DNA from: Streptomyces stelliscabiei
GTDB lineage: Bacteria; Actinomycetota; Actinomycetes; Streptomycetales; Streptomycetaceae
Assembly: GCF_014873495.1 (NCBI RefSeq)
Contig: NZ_JADBGF010000001.1
Coordinates: forward strand, 6,324,001 to 6,388,000
Reading direction: 5' to 3'
DNA length: 64,000 bases
Position 1 is the first letter of the stretch, and each line of letters starts with the position of its first letter. Both the position numbers and the translations under genes were made by a program. Below the pieces are notes generated by a model, which had not been told where the DNA came from, searched no databases, and saw nothing but the letters and a program-made list of their open reading frames with translations. This document shows positions 1 through 8,835 of this stretch, piece by piece.

Positions 1-150
1 CGCCTACCGAGTTAGCTGTCGGGTTCGGGCGCAAGCTTCGGAAGGTTTGCCCTACGGCCCTCGCCGCGCGCGGCGGTCGGGTCGATTCACCCCGGAGAAC
101 GGTGGGTCCCCGGCTCCGGGCGCCTCGGGGAGGCGTACCGGACTCGGCGG
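1..150 (-). ncRNA. c-di-AMP (ydaO/yuaA-type) riboswitch
   Basis: Read on the minus strand, this stretch carries the hallmark blocks of the ydaO riboswitch in the right order. GGGGACCCA is at about 106-114, GGGGTGAATC at about 84-93 and AGGGCAAACCTTCC at about 39-52. The 3' end is CCGACAGCTAACTCGGTAGGCG at 1-22. The closing stem pairs CCGCCGAGT (142-150) with ACTCGG-TA-GGCG at the left edge. In actinomycetes this RNA senses cyclic di-AMP and sits in leaders of cell-wall hydrolase genes. The controlled gene would lie to the left, outside the window, and is read leftwards, divergently from the helicase gene. The class is certain enough to name; the regulated gene is unseen. Confidence 0.9.
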
Positions 151-400
151 AGGTCGTGCGGCCCGGCGACGTTCGCCGGTTGGGTCGTACGGCCCTAAAG
201 AAAAAGTTAGCCAACTCGTGTGGCCCGTGTGAAGGTTGATGTGCGATATGCCCGATACGTTTTCGTGACCTTAGCCTCTTCGGCGCGACGAACGGTAGGC
301 TCGATCGCTCACCGTCGCACGGCGGTCGCGGTAGGTGGCGGGGACGGACTTTCCGGGGCGGCCTCTCGCTGTCAGTGCGGGCGCCTAGACTCGGAGAGCG
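151..400. other. Divergent promoter region without a gene
   Basis: The region lies between the minus-strand riboswitch and the helicase gene. It includes a less GC-rich patch at 195-270 that probably holds the leftward promoter for the riboswitch transcript. For the rightward gene a -10-like TAGACT sits at 386-391, about 10 bases before the ATG, which would give a very short or leaderless mRNA. No convincing -35 box is seen. Short ORFs here lack actinomycete codon bias. Confidence 0.4.
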
Positions 401-2911
401 ATGAGCAGCCTCTTTGACGACAGCTTCCTGGCGGACCTCCAGGCCCCCCGCGGCCACGCGGAGGAGCCCCCGCCGCCACCCGAGGACGATCACGTACCGG
501 AGCCGCTTCCGGACGATCTGTTCGGTGGGAAGTTCGACGTGCCCCCGGACCGGGACGCGTACTACCGCGACGGAGCCCCCCGCCCCGCCCTGGACGCGGC
601 GGCCCTCCTGGACGGGCTGAACGAGAACCAGCGAGCGGCCGTGGTCCACGCGGGTTCGCCCCTGCTCATCGTGGCCGGAGCCGGCTCCGGCAAGACCCGG
701 GTGCTCACCCACCGCATCGCGCACCTGCTCGGCGAGCGCCGCGTCCACCCGGGCCAGATCCTCGCGATCACCTTCACCAACAAGGCCGCGGGCGAGATGA
801 AGGAGCGCGTCGAACAGCTCGTCGGACCGCGCGCGAACGCGATGTGGGTCATGACCTTCCACAGCGCGTGTGTACGGATCCTGCGGCGCGAGTCGAAGAA
901 GCTCGGCTTCACGTCCTCCTTCTCGATCTACGACGCCGCCGACAGCAAGCGTCTGATGGCGCTCGTCTGCCGTGATCTGGACCTCGATCCGAAGCGTTTC
1001 CCGCCCAAGTCCTTCAGCGCCAAGATCTCGAATCTGAAGAACGAGCTGATCGACGAGGAGGACTTCGCCGCCCAGGCCTCCGACGGCTTCGAGAAGACCC
1101 TCGCCCAGGCCTACGCGCTCTACCAGTCCCGCCTCCGCGAGGCGAACGCGCTCGACTTCGACGACCTGATCATGACGACGGTCAATCTGCTGCGCGCCTT
1201 CCCCGACGTCGCCGAGCACTACCGCCGCCGCTTCCGCCACGTCCTCGTGGACGAGTACCAGGACACCAACCACGCCCAGTACGCCCTGGTCAGAGAGCTG
1301 GTCGGCACCTCCGAGCACCCCGTGGACGTGCCGCCCAACGAGTGGGACGTACCGCCCGCCGAGCTCTGTGTCGTGGGTGACGCCGACCAGTCGATCTACG
1401 CCTTCCGCGGCGCGACCATCCGCAACATCCTCCAGTTCGAGGAGGACTACCCGGACGCGACGACGATCCTGCTGGAGCAGAACTACCGCTCCACCCAGAC
1501 CATCCTGAGCGCGGCCAACGCGGTCATCGAGCGCAACGAGTCCCGCCGCCCGAAGAACCTGTGGACGAACGCGGGCGCGGGCGCGCAGATCACCGGTTAT
1601 GTCGCCGACACCGAGCACGACGAGGCCCAGTTCGTCGCCGACGAGATAGACCGGTTGACGGACGCGGGCGACGCGAAGGCCGGCGACGTCGCCGTCTTCT
1701 ACCGTACGAACGCCCAGTCCCGTGTCTTCGAAGAGGTGTTCATCCGCGTCGGCCTGCCCTACAAGGTCGTCGGCGGCGTCCGCTTCTACGAGCGCAAGGA
1801 GGTCCGGGACGTCCTCGCGTATCTGCGGGTCCTCGCCAACCCGGAGGACTCGGTCCCGCTGCGCCGCATCCTCAACGTCCCCAAGCGCGGTATCGGCGAC
1901 CGCGCGGAGGCGATGATCGACGCCCTGTCGCAGCGCGAGAAGATCAGCTTCCCGCAGGCGCTGAAGCGCGTCGACGAGGCCTACGGCATGGCGGCCCGGT
2001 CGACGAACGCGGTCAAGCGGTTCAACACGCTGATGGAGGACCTGCGGACCGTCGTGGAGTCCGGCGCCGGACCGGCGACCATCCTGGAGGCGGTCCTCGA
2101 ACGGACCGGCTATCTGGCCGAGTTGCAGGCCTCCACCGACCCCCAGGACGAGACCCGCATCGAGAACCTCCAGGAACTCGCCGCCGTCGCGCTGGAGTTC
2201 GAGCAGGAGGCCACGGCCGCGGAAGGCGAGGGCGAGGCGGCGGCCGCGACGCCCGTCGGGCTCCCCGCCTTCCTGGAACGGGTGGCGCTGGTCGCCGACT
2301 CCGACCAGATCCCCGACGACGAGGAGGACGGCTCGGGCGTCATCACGCTCATGACCCTCCACACCGCCAAGGGCCTGGAGTTCCCGGTCGTCTTCCTCAC
2401 CGGTATGGAGGACGGCGTCTTCCCGCACATGCGCGCCCTCGGCCAGACCAAGGAGCTGGAGGAGGAGCGCCGCCTCGCCTACGTCGGCATCACCCGCGCG
2501 CGGGAGCGGCTCTACCTCACCCGGTCCACCCTCCGCAGCGCCTGGGGCCAGCCCTCGTACAACCCGCCGTCCCGCTTCCTGGAGGAGATCCCGGCCACAC
2601 ACCTGCAGTGGAAGCGCACGGGTGCCTCCGCGCCGGTGTCCTCGGGGCCGGCCTCCGGGATCGCGTCCTCGCTGTCGTCGTCCCGTTCCCGTTCCTCGGC
2701 CTCCGGAGCGTCCGGCTTCGCGACCCGCCGCAGCAACGAGAAGCCGGTGGTCTCGCTCGCCGTGGGCGACCGCGTCACCCACGACCAGTTCGGCCTCGGC
2801 ACGGTCGTCGGCGTCGGGGGCACGGGCGCGAACGCGGAGGCGACGATCGACTTCGGCGACACCAAGCCGAAGCGGCTGCTGCTGCGGTACGCCCCGGTGG
2901 AGAAGCTGTAG
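401..2911 (+). CDS. pcrA: ATP-dependent DNA helicase PcrA/UvrD (SF1A)
   Basis: This 836-residue superfamily 1A 3'-5' helicase unwinds DNA in nucleotide-excision and mismatch-type repair and clears blocked replication forks. Motif I is AGAGSGKT near residue 92. Later come the Walker B DEYQDT, GDADQSIYAFRGA (motif III), HTAKGLEFPVVF (motif V) and YVGITRARERL (motif VI). The C-terminus has a Ser-rich linker of about 50 residues, then a Tudor-like end beginning VGDRVTHDQFGLGTV, which in PcrA contacts RNA polymerase. The acidic proline-rich first 60 residues are typical of actinobacterial orthologues. The start has GGAGAG just upstream and a -10-like box almost on top of it. It is transcribed alone; a convergent peptidase gene follows. 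Confidence 0.95.
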   Translation: MSSLFDDSFLADLQAPRGHAEEPPPPPEDDHVPEPLPDDLFGGKFDVPPDRDAYYRDGAPRPALDAAALLDGLNENQRAAVVHAGSPLLIVAGAGSGKTRVLTHRIAHLLGERRVHPGQILAITFTNKAAGEMKERVEQLVGPRANAMWVMTFHSACVRILRRESKKLGFTSSFSIYDAADSKRLMALVCRDLDLDPKRFPPKSFSAKISNLKNELIDEEDFAAQASDGFEKTLAQAYALYQSRLREANALDFDDLIMTTVNLLRAFPDVAEHYRRRFRHVLVDEYQDTNHAQYALVRELVGTSEHPVDVPPNEWDVPPAELCVVGDADQSIYAFRGATIRNILQFEEDYPDATTILLEQNYRSTQTILSAANAVIERNESRRPKNLWTNAGAGAQITGYVADTEHDEAQFVADEIDRLTDAGDAKAGDVAVFYRTNAQSRVFEEVFIRVGLPYKVVGGVRFYERKEVRDVLAYLRVLANPEDSVPLRRILNVPKRGIGDRAEAMIDALSQREKISFPQALKRVDEAYGMAARSTNAVKRFNTLMEDLRTVVESGAGPATILEAVLERTGYLAELQASTDPQDETRIENLQELAAVALEFEQEATAAEGEGEAAAATPVGLPAFLERVALVADSDQIPDDEEDGSGVITLMTLHTAKGLEFPVVFLTGMEDGVFPHMRALGQTKELEEERRLAYVGITRARERLYLTRSTLRSAWGQPSYNPPSRFLEEIPATHLQWKRTGASAPVSSGPASGIASSLSSSRSRSSASGASGFATRRSNEKPVVSLAVGDRVTHDQFGLGTVVGVGGTGANAEATIDFGDTKPKRLLLRYAPVEKL

Positions 2912-3011
2912 CGGCGGTCGGTCGCCGCGTGACACACCTCGGGCCCCTGGCGTTCGGCAGGGGCCCGGTCTTCGTTCTCGCTGTCCGCAACGGTGGCCGC
3001 TACGGCGCCCG

Positions 3012-4619
3012 TTACGTCGGGTCCAGCCCGTGGCTGCGCAGCCACGGCAGGGGGTCGATGGCGGAGCCGCCCGCCGGGTGGACCTCGAAGTGCAGGTGCG
3101 GGCCGGTCGAGTTGCCCGAGTTGCCCGAGTAGGCGATGGGGTCGCCGGCCTTGACGGTCGTACCCGAGGCGACCTTGTAGGTGGAGAGGTGGCAGTACCA
3201 GGTCTCGGTGCCGTCCTTGGCGGTCACGATGACCATGTTGCCGTAGGCGCTGTTCCACTGGGTGCGCACGGTGCCGTCGGTCGCGGCCATCACCTGCGTG
3301 CCGTACGAGACCGGGAAGTCTATGCCGGTGTGCAGGGACATCCAGTTGACGCCGGACTGGCCGTAGTACGCGCTGAGTCCGTGCTGGGCGACCGGCAGTG
3401 CGAACTTCGGCCGCAGCCGCTCCTTGCGCGCCGCGTCGGCCGCCGCCTTCTTCTGCTCCAGCTCCTGCTGCGCCTTGAGGTCGATGCGCTCCTGCGTCCG
3501 GCTCGCCCGGTCGGCGAAGTCGTCGGCCTCGGCCGAGAGGCTCTCCAACTGCGTGTCGAGCTGGTTGTTGGCGATGGACGGCTTCACGGCGGTGGCGTCC
3601 GACTTGACCGACGCGGTCGTCTCCGTGTCGTCCGACGTGGCGCCGACCGAGGCCGCCGCGATCCCCGCGACACCCATGACACAGGCCGACGGAACCGCCA
3701 CGGTCAGCAGGGCGGAACGTTTGGCCGGAGGCTTCCGGCGCGACCGTGAGGCCGCGCGGGTGGCCGCCCGGCCGGGGCCCGCGCTCCTCGTCTCCGCCGG
3801 GGCGACCTCCTCCTCGCCGTCGAGGAGCGCGACGCGGTCCGCGTCGTCGGACTCGAACTCGTCGTCCTCGGAGGGGTGTTCGTCCTGGTCGTACGGGGCG
3901 ATCTGCTCGAAGGTCGCGGTCGCCTGCTGGTGGAAGTCCGTGGCCTCGGCCGAGAGGTCCACCACGACGGTCTGGGGGTGCGACTGTGCCTCGTACGGCT
4001 CGGAGGCCGCGCCGTCGTGTTCGTACGACTCCTCGGAGGGGCCGCCGTGTTCGTCGCCGGCCGGGGTGCCGTCGCTGTTCCACTGGGTGGCGTCGAACGC
4101 GCCCGTGTCGAAGTGCTGGGTGCCGACCCACTGCTGGGTCCGGTCGGTGTGCCCCGACTGGCCCGCCTCGTCGGACGGTTCGGCCTGCAGCCAGCCGCTC
4201 GCGTCCCACTGGCCACTGGCGTCGGGACCGGCCGGCTGCGTCGGGACCTGGGAGAGGTGGTCGTAACCCGCTGCCCACGAGGTCGTTTCGTAACTGCCCG
4301 TGTCGTACGCGGCCTGGTGCTGCGCGGCGTACGGGTCGTAGTTCGGCGTCTGGTGGTTGCCCGTCGACCACTGCGAGGCGTCGTAGGAGCCCGTGCCGGT
4401 GTCATTGCCCGGGAGGTCACCGAAGAGGGGGTCGGTCGCGAAGGTGCCGGTCGCGTGGGCGCCGGTACCGGAGTCGAAACCGGTGGCGGGGAATTCGCCG
4501 TACGTGGTGAAGTCGCCATAGGAGGCTTCCTGGTGGCCGTACGACGCGTAGTGCGCCGGGTCGGCTTCGGAAGCCGGAGCCGGGGGTGTTGCGGTCCCCG
4601 ACGGGTGACGATCGTTCAC
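3012..4619 (-). CDS. Membrane-anchored M23 family metallopeptidase
   Basis: A 535-residue LytM-type zinc peptidase, expected to cut peptidoglycan peptides outside the membrane. The C-terminal M23 domain shows the zinc ligands in HTGIDF and the catalytic HLHFEVH after GNSTGP. A hydrophobic segment (LLTVAVPSACVMGVAGIAAA) precedes a Gln/Lys/Glu-rich coiled-coil stretch with a QQELEQKK core. The roughly 240 residues before the membrane span are Ser/Thr/Tyr/Asp-rich, low in complexity and predicted cytoplasmic, so the protein looks like a type II membrane protein with a long disordered tail. I chose GTG at 4619; the longer frame to 4697 has no ribosome site. A good promoter lies just upstream. Its enzymatic activity is inferred from the family. 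Confidence 0.88.
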   Translation of the reverse strand: MNDRHPSGTATPPAPASEADPAHYASYGHQEASYGDFTTYGEFPATGFDSGTGAHATGTFATDPLFGDLPGNDTGTGSYDASQWSTGNHQTPNYDPYAAQHQAAYDTGSYETTSWAAGYDHLSQVPTQPAGPDASGQWDASGWLQAEPSDEAGQSGHTDRTQQWVGTQHFDTGAFDATQWNSDGTPAGDEHGGPSEESYEHDGAASEPYEAQSHPQTVVVDLSAEATDFHQQATATFEQIAPYDQDEHPSEDDEFESDDADRVALLDGEEEVAPAETRSAGPGRAATRAASRSRRKPPAKRSALLTVAVPSACVMGVAGIAAASVGATSDDTETTASVKSDATAVKPSIANNQLDTQLESLSAEADDFADRASRTQERIDLKAQQELEQKKAAADAARKERLRPKFALPVAQHGLSAYYGQSGVNWMSLHTGIDFPVSYGTQVMAATDGTVRTQWNSAYGNMVIVTAKDGTETWYCHLSTYKVASGTTVKAGDPIAYSGNSGNSTGPHLHFEVHPAGGSAIDPLPWLRSHGLDPT

Positions 4620-4667
4620 CAACTTCTCTTTCGCCTCGACGACAGGGGCTGGCAGAGCAGTGCGGTG

Positions 4668-4697
4668 ACTGTACCCGGCGGTATGCGGGCGCGACAA
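4668..4697 (-). promoter_or_regulatory. Promoter of the M23 peptidase gene
   Basis: On the minus strand TTGTCG (4697-4692) and TACAGT (4673-4668) are separated by 18 bases, close to the housekeeping sigma consensus. The predicted transcript starts near 4661, about 40 bases before the GTG start. This argues against the longer open frame that begins at 4697. Confidence 0.6.
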
Positions 4698-5018
4698 TCT
4701 TCAACGGGTTTCACGCGCGCAGGAAACGGGCATTCGAGCGTCTTTCGGCGGTCTGTGGGTACGACTTTGGCCTTGCGTTCGAAGGTTGTTCGATAGTCGA
4801 CCGCCGTGTGAGGGTGACGGGACGCCCGTGCCGACGGGGGCGAGACGTTTCGCGGGGTGGCGGCGGGCCGGAGGTGGGGCGCGTTGTGGCTGCCGGAAGG
4901 AGTGGCGCGAGTCGGGCGCGTGACAGGGGCGCACGGGTGTGCGCCGGGTTTACCGCCTTACGTCCCCGTTTTGGTGCCATGTGGCGAGCGTCACTGTGCT
5001 GTCGGCGGCGGTCGCGGC
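4698..5018. other. Intergenic region, no gene seen
   Basis: This stretch lies between the peptidase promoter and the end of the lipase-like gene. It contains a direct repeat of TTCGA-type hexamers (GTTCGAAGGTTGTTCGAT near 4776-4795) that resembles half-sites of a regulator box but is not inverted. No ORF with proper codon bias and no clear hairpin terminator was found. Confidence 0.4.
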
Positions 5019-5879
5019 TCAGGCGACGGTCAGGCCGCCGGAGCGGGCGGCGGGGCGGGCGCCCGTCGACGGGTTGTCGAGGGCCTGCCGTATTTCGCCG
5101 ACGACGGCGGGGTGAACCGGCAGGGCGAGGTGGCCGATACCGGTGACCCGGACGTTCTGTGCCATCAGGTCCGGGTGGTCGACGCAGGCGGTCTCCAGCG
5201 GAACCATCACGTGGTCGAGGTCGCTCCAGAACGCCACGAAGTGCGTACGGCAGCCCGGCGCCGGTTCCCGCAGCTCCTCCAGCAGCGCCGAACCCGGCCG
5301 CATCTGGCGGACGATGGGGTGCGCGTCCGCCAGCGGCACGGCCCGGGTGCCGCTGTGCGGGGTGCCGAGCGTGACGAGCGTACGGACGCGCACGTCACCG
5401 CCGAGCCGCTGCACGTAGTACCGCGCTATCAGTCCGCCGAGGCTGTGCCCGACGACGTCCACCTGCTCCTGGCCCGTGCGTTCGCAGATGTCCTCGATGT
5501 GCCGGCCGAGCAGTTCGGCGGCGGCGCGGATGTCGCAGGTCAGGGGGGAGTAGTTGAGCGATTCGAGGTGGCGGCCGCCGTGCTGTGCGAGGGCGCGGCG
5601 CAACAGGACGAAGACCGAGCGGTTGTCGATGAAGCCGTGCAGCAGGAGGACCGGGGGCTTCTCCTCGGCGGGCAGCCGGGGGGTGTCCGCCGGGGGGAGC
5701 GTGGGGGTGGCCCGGCGCTCCTGGGTCATTCCGGACGGATAGAGCAGCATATGTCCGGCGAGGATCGCCAACTCCAGTGCGGTCGCCTTGAGAAGGGCGA
5801 TGGACAGGCCCGCCAGACTCGTGGGCAGCAGTCGCTCGCAGAGCGGAAGAAGGGGCGTGACCGCCCTGGTGACCTTCAT
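5019..5879 (-). CDS. Alpha/beta hydrolase, secreted or membrane-associated lipase-like
   Basis: This 286-residue serine hydrolase has VLLLHGFIDN, which forms the oxyanion-hole region, and the nucleophile elbow GHSLGG near residue 145. A late GIGHL supplies a plausible catalytic His. The arrangement matches the class 2 lipase / PGAP1-like esterase group common in streptomycetes. The N-terminus carries a hydrophobic stretch (SLAGLSIALLKATALELAIL) that may anchor or export it. The ATG at 5879 is preceded by GGGAGGT at 5-base spacing, so the longer open frame reaching 6266 is rejected. The substrate is not evident. It is transcribed alone, divergently from icmB. Confidence 0.82.
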   Translation of the reverse strand: MKVTRAVTPLLPLCERLLPTSLAGLSIALLKATALELAILAGHMLLYPSGMTQERRATPTLPPADTPRLPAEEKPPVLLLHGFIDNRSVFVLLRRALAQHGGRHLESLNYSPLTCDIRAAAELLGRHIEDICERTGQEQVDVVGHSLGGLIARYYVQRLGGDVRVRTLVTLGTPHSGTRAVPLADAHPIVRQMRPGSALLEELREPAPGCRTHFVAFWSDLDHVMVPLETACVDHPDLMAQNVRVTGIGHLALPVHPAVVGEIRQALDNPSTGARPAARSGGLTVA

Positions 5880-6530
5880 GCCGACCTCCCGTCGGCAGAC
5901 GGGAGGACGCCTCTGTCCCCCCGTGTGCCCTAGTGAAGGGCCGCGGATGTGGCCGACGGGCGACGGGTGCGAGGCGACGTGACGCGGTGCGTGTGGCGCG
6001 CGTGACGTGCGGTGCGTGAGCGACGCCTGAGGCGCCGATCGCGCGACGGGGATGCGACGTTCCTGACTCCCCGCTGCCCTGCCCTCCGCCGTCTGCCGGT
6101 GCCGGTCCGTCCCTTCGCCGTGCTCCTTCGCGGCAGTGGGGCGGTGCGGCGTCCTTCCGACGACCCTCCTTGCTTTGCGCACGCTACCCCGTGGCGCGCA
6201 CGCCACGGGAGCCTGTGGCAGGCGGTCCGGAAACAGCCCGGATGCCGCGATCACCTCCGTGATCACCTAGGTCCCCGCGACGCGTGAGCCGCGGAAACCG
6301 GGAGCAGTGCGCGGCGAACGTGTCCCACCGTGTGATTTCCCCCTCGCTCTCGGCCGCGAAACTGCCGGTTGCGGGATGCTGGAGATAACGGTCGTTCACT
6401 TTCACGGACTGTGGCATGGATAAGTGTTTCCATGAACCCGAAGCCCCGATCTGGACGTTTTGCGCGGTTTGCGCGACATATGAGGCTGTGTTCTGTTACG
6501 GGTTGGTGTAGTCGTTTCATGGAGGCAGTG
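5880..6530. other. Long divergent intergenic region with palindromes
   Basis: About 650 bases separate the lipase-like gene and icmB. Two perfect inverted repeats stand out. CCCGTGGCG-cgca-CGCCACGGG occupies 6188-6209 and GATCAC-ctcc-GTGATC occupies 6249-6264. The part from 6300 to 6520 is less GC-rich and should contain the icmB promoter. No gene with codon bias is visible. The open frames here are extensions of the flanking genes without ribosome sites. Confidence 0.45.
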
Positions 6531-6947
6531 ATGGGTGTGGCAACCGGTCCGATCCGCGTGGTGGTGGCCAAGCCGGGACTCGACGGCCATGACCGGGGGG
6601 CGAAGGTGATCGCGCGGGCGCTGCGCGACGCCGGTATGGAGGTCATCTACACCGGCCTCCACCAGACTCCCGAGCAGATCGTCGACACCGCGATCCAGGA
6701 GGACGCCGACGCGATCGGCCTGTCCATTCTCTCCGGCGCCCACAACACGCTCTTCGCTGCCGTCATCGAACTCCTCAAGGAACGCGACGCCGAGGACATC
6801 CTCGTCTTCGGCGGCGGCATCATCCCCGAGGCGGACATCGCGCCCCTCAAGGACAAGGGAGTCGCCGAGATCTTCACGCCGGGGGCGACGACGGCGTCGA
6901 TCGTGGAGTGGGTACGGGTGAACGCGCGGGCGTCGGCGGGGGCATAG
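6531..6947 (+). CDS. icmB: Isobutyryl-CoA mutase small (B12-binding) subunit
   Basis: A 138-residue stand-alone cobalamin-binding domain. The base-off/His-on signature DGHDRG spans residues 18-23, with His20 as the cobalt ligand. SILSGAH and FGGGIIP complete the three B12-binding segments. Sequence and length match the small subunit that pairs with a separate large subunit (IcmA) to interconvert isobutyryl- and n-butyryl-CoA, feeding valine carbon into polyketide precursors. No large-subunit gene is in the window, so the partner must be encoded elsewhere. GGAGG precedes the chosen ATG by five bases; the frame open to 6369 lacks a site. A methylmalonyl-CoA-mutase-type small subunit is the alternative. 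Confidence 0.88.
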   Translation: MGVATGPIRVVVAKPGLDGHDRGAKVIARALRDAGMEVIYTGLHQTPEQIVDTAIQEDADAIGLSILSGAHNTLFAAVIELLKERDAEDILVFGGGIIPEADIAPLKDKGVAEIFTPGATTASIVEWVRVNARASAGA

Positions 6948-7030
6948 GGGGCGGGCGAGAACAGGCCCGCGGGCCTGGAGAGCGACGGCCCTGCGCGCCT
7001 GGAGGGATGGCGGCCTCGGCCCCTGGAAAG

Positions 7031-7110
7031 CACGGGGCGCAGCCCCTGCTTCTCAGGGGCGCGGGGAACTGCGCGACCAGCCCCCACCGGACCCGCACCC
7101 GCCGACTCAC
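7031..7110 (+). repeat. Streptomyces dispersed intergenic repeat
   Basis: The core GGGGCGCAGCCCCTGCTTCT, AGGGGCGCGGGGAACTGCGC and GACCAGCCCCCAC is an intergenic element I recognise as scattered through Streptomyces chromosomes. It folds as GCCCCT (7042-7047) against AGGGGC (7055-7060) and probably ends transcription between the convergent icmB and DUF5691 genes. A decayed copy lies at 46827-46862. Confidence 0.7.
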
Positions 7111-7142
7111 CCCCACCCGCCGACTCACCCCGCCCCACCGCT

Positions 7143-8780
7143 TCACCCGGAGCCCACCCCCGCCAACTCCTCCCGCATCGTCGCCCGCAACCGCAACGTC
7201 GTCGCGAGCCGCTGAAACGCCTCCGCCCAGTACCCACCCGCTCCCGGCGCCGAGTCCTCCGCATCCTCCGGCGTCGCGGTGAGCGGCTGCAGCCGCACCG
7301 CCTCCGCCGGATCCAGGCACCGCTCGGCCAGCCCCATCACCCCGCTGAAGCTCCACGGATAACTCCCCGCGTCCCGCGCGATGTCGAGCGCGTCCACCAC
7401 CGCCCGGCCCAGCGGCGGAGCCCACGGCACCGCGCACACCCCGAGCAGTTGGAACGCCTCCGACAGACCGTGCGTGGCGATGAACCCCGCCACCCACTCG
7501 GCCCGCTCCCCGCTGCTGAGCGTCGCCAGCAGCTTCGCCCGCTCGGCCAGCGACACGGCCCCCGGCCCGCCGGCCTCCGGCGTCGAGGGCGCCCCCAGCA
7601 AGGCCCGCGACCACTCGGGATCCCGCTGCCGCACCGCCGCCCGGCACCACGCCCCGTGCAGCTCACCCTGCCAGTCGTCCGCGACCGGAAGAGCCACGAT
7701 CTCCGCCGGCGTACGCCCCCCGAACCGCCGCGACCATGCCCCGAGCGGCGCCGCCTCCACCAACTGGCCGAGCCACCACGACCGTTCACCCCGCCCGGCG
7801 GGAGCCTTGGGCACCACGCCGTCCCGCTCCATCCCGGGGTCGCACTCGTGCGGGGCCTCGACCACGAGCGTGGGGGTTCCGGCAGCCGTCGACGTGCTGC
7901 CTGTGCGGTCGACGGCCACACACGCGGTCGCCCGCTTCGCCATCCGCCCCGCGAGCGCCGATGCGGGCAGGGCGGACAGCAACTCCGCCGCCGTGGCCCG
8001 CACATTGCGGCTGCGGTCGGCCAACGCGGCCTCCAGGAAGGGTTCGTCCGCCGCCTCCAGCCCCGTGCGCAGCGTGTCGAGAAACATCAGCCGGTCCTCC
8101 GCCCGCTCCGTCTGCCACGTCCCCGACAGCACCTCGCGCGCCGAGGCGGCGTCCTCGGTCCGTAGCGCCGCAAGCAGGGCGACGCGCTCCGCGAAGAGGC
8201 CCTCCCGCCACAACCGCCGGACCCGCTCGGGCTCGTCCGGACCGGGCAGGGCCGCCCCACCGCCGGGCGCGGCACGCAGCGCGAAACGCCAGTCCTTGTT
8301 GCACCGGGCCAGCCACAGGGCCCGCGCCCCCGCGAAGACCAGCACGGCGGGCCGCAGATCGGTACGTCCGCGCGCCGCGTCCAGCAGCGCGGGCAGGGCC
8401 TCCGGAGGCGCCGCGTAGCCGTGCGCGTTGGCCAACGCCAGCCACTGCGGCAGCAGTTCCATGAGATCGGGCGCCGTGCCCCGGCGTCCGCCACCGGTGC
8501 CGGGCCGGTCGGCCAGCAGCGTCGCCAGCCTTCGCGCCGCGGCGGGCGGCAGCGGTGGACGCCGGTCGGGCGCCACCGGCTCCGGCCGCGCCACCGCCCG
8601 CACCGGCCGTATCCCCGCCCGGCGCCGCACGGTCTCCACGGCCGCCGCGTCCAGCAAGGCCACGGGCGCCGCCCGTCCGGGCACCGGCCCGGCCGGCGCA
8701 CGGCGGTCCGTCCCGAGGAGCGCGGTCGTGACCAGTTCCTCCCAGGAGGGTCCCGCCGAGGCTTCTGACGCACTCGTCAT
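7143..8780 (-). CDS. DUF5691 family protein
   Basis: A 545-residue soluble protein of the DUF5691 type, which has no known activity. Leu/Ala/Arg-rich helical repeats dominate, of the kind that forms HEAT-like solenoids, for example around the segment LADRSRNVRATAAELLSALP. There is no signal peptide and no obvious catalytic motif. It is the second gene of a leftward unit with the SWIM-finger gene, 55 bases downstream of it. Both lie divergently from MoxR, DUF5682 and VWA genes. The repeated joint presence of these families suggests a scaffold or substrate-adaptor role, but that is inference. The family name comes from recognition by eye. Confidence 0.75.
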   Translation of the reverse strand: MTSASEASAGPSWEELVTTALLGTDRRAPAGPVPGRAAPVALLDAAAVETVRRRAGIRPVRAVARPEPVAPDRRPPLPPAAARRLATLLADRPGTGGGRRGTAPDLMELLPQWLALANAHGYAAPPEALPALLDAARGRTDLRPAVLVFAGARALWLARCNKDWRFALRAAPGGGAALPGPDEPERVRRLWREGLFAERVALLAALRTEDAASAREVLSGTWQTERAEDRLMFLDTLRTGLEAADEPFLEAALADRSRNVRATAAELLSALPASALAGRMAKRATACVAVDRTGSTSTAAGTPTLVVEAPHECDPGMERDGVVPKAPAGRGERSWWLGQLVEAAPLGAWSRRFGGRTPAEIVALPVADDWQGELHGAWCRAAVRQRDPEWSRALLGAPSTPEAGGPGAVSLAERAKLLATLSSGERAEWVAGFIATHGLSEAFQLLGVCAVPWAPPLGRAVVDALDIARDAGSYPWSFSGVMGLAERCLDPAEAVRLQPLTATPEDAEDSAPGAGGYWAEAFQRLATTLRLRATMREELAGVGSG

Positions 8781-8835
8781 GAGGTTCCTTCCTTCCGTCC
8801 GCCGCCCGCACTCCGTGTCCGCCGCCTCGCCTTTC

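Noticed and set aside
1561..3132. 523-residue frame on the plus strand overlapping the helicase gene
   Set aside because: Arg/Gly-rich shadow of pcrA in another frame; no domain, no ribosome site.
2512..4371. 619-residue minus-strand frame over the helicase end and the peptidase
   Set aside because: Out-of-frame shadow of the M23 gene with abnormal composition.
4770..4800. LexA/SOS box upstream of the M23 gene
   Set aside because: GTTCGA hexamers are direct, not inverted, and the spacing is wrong.
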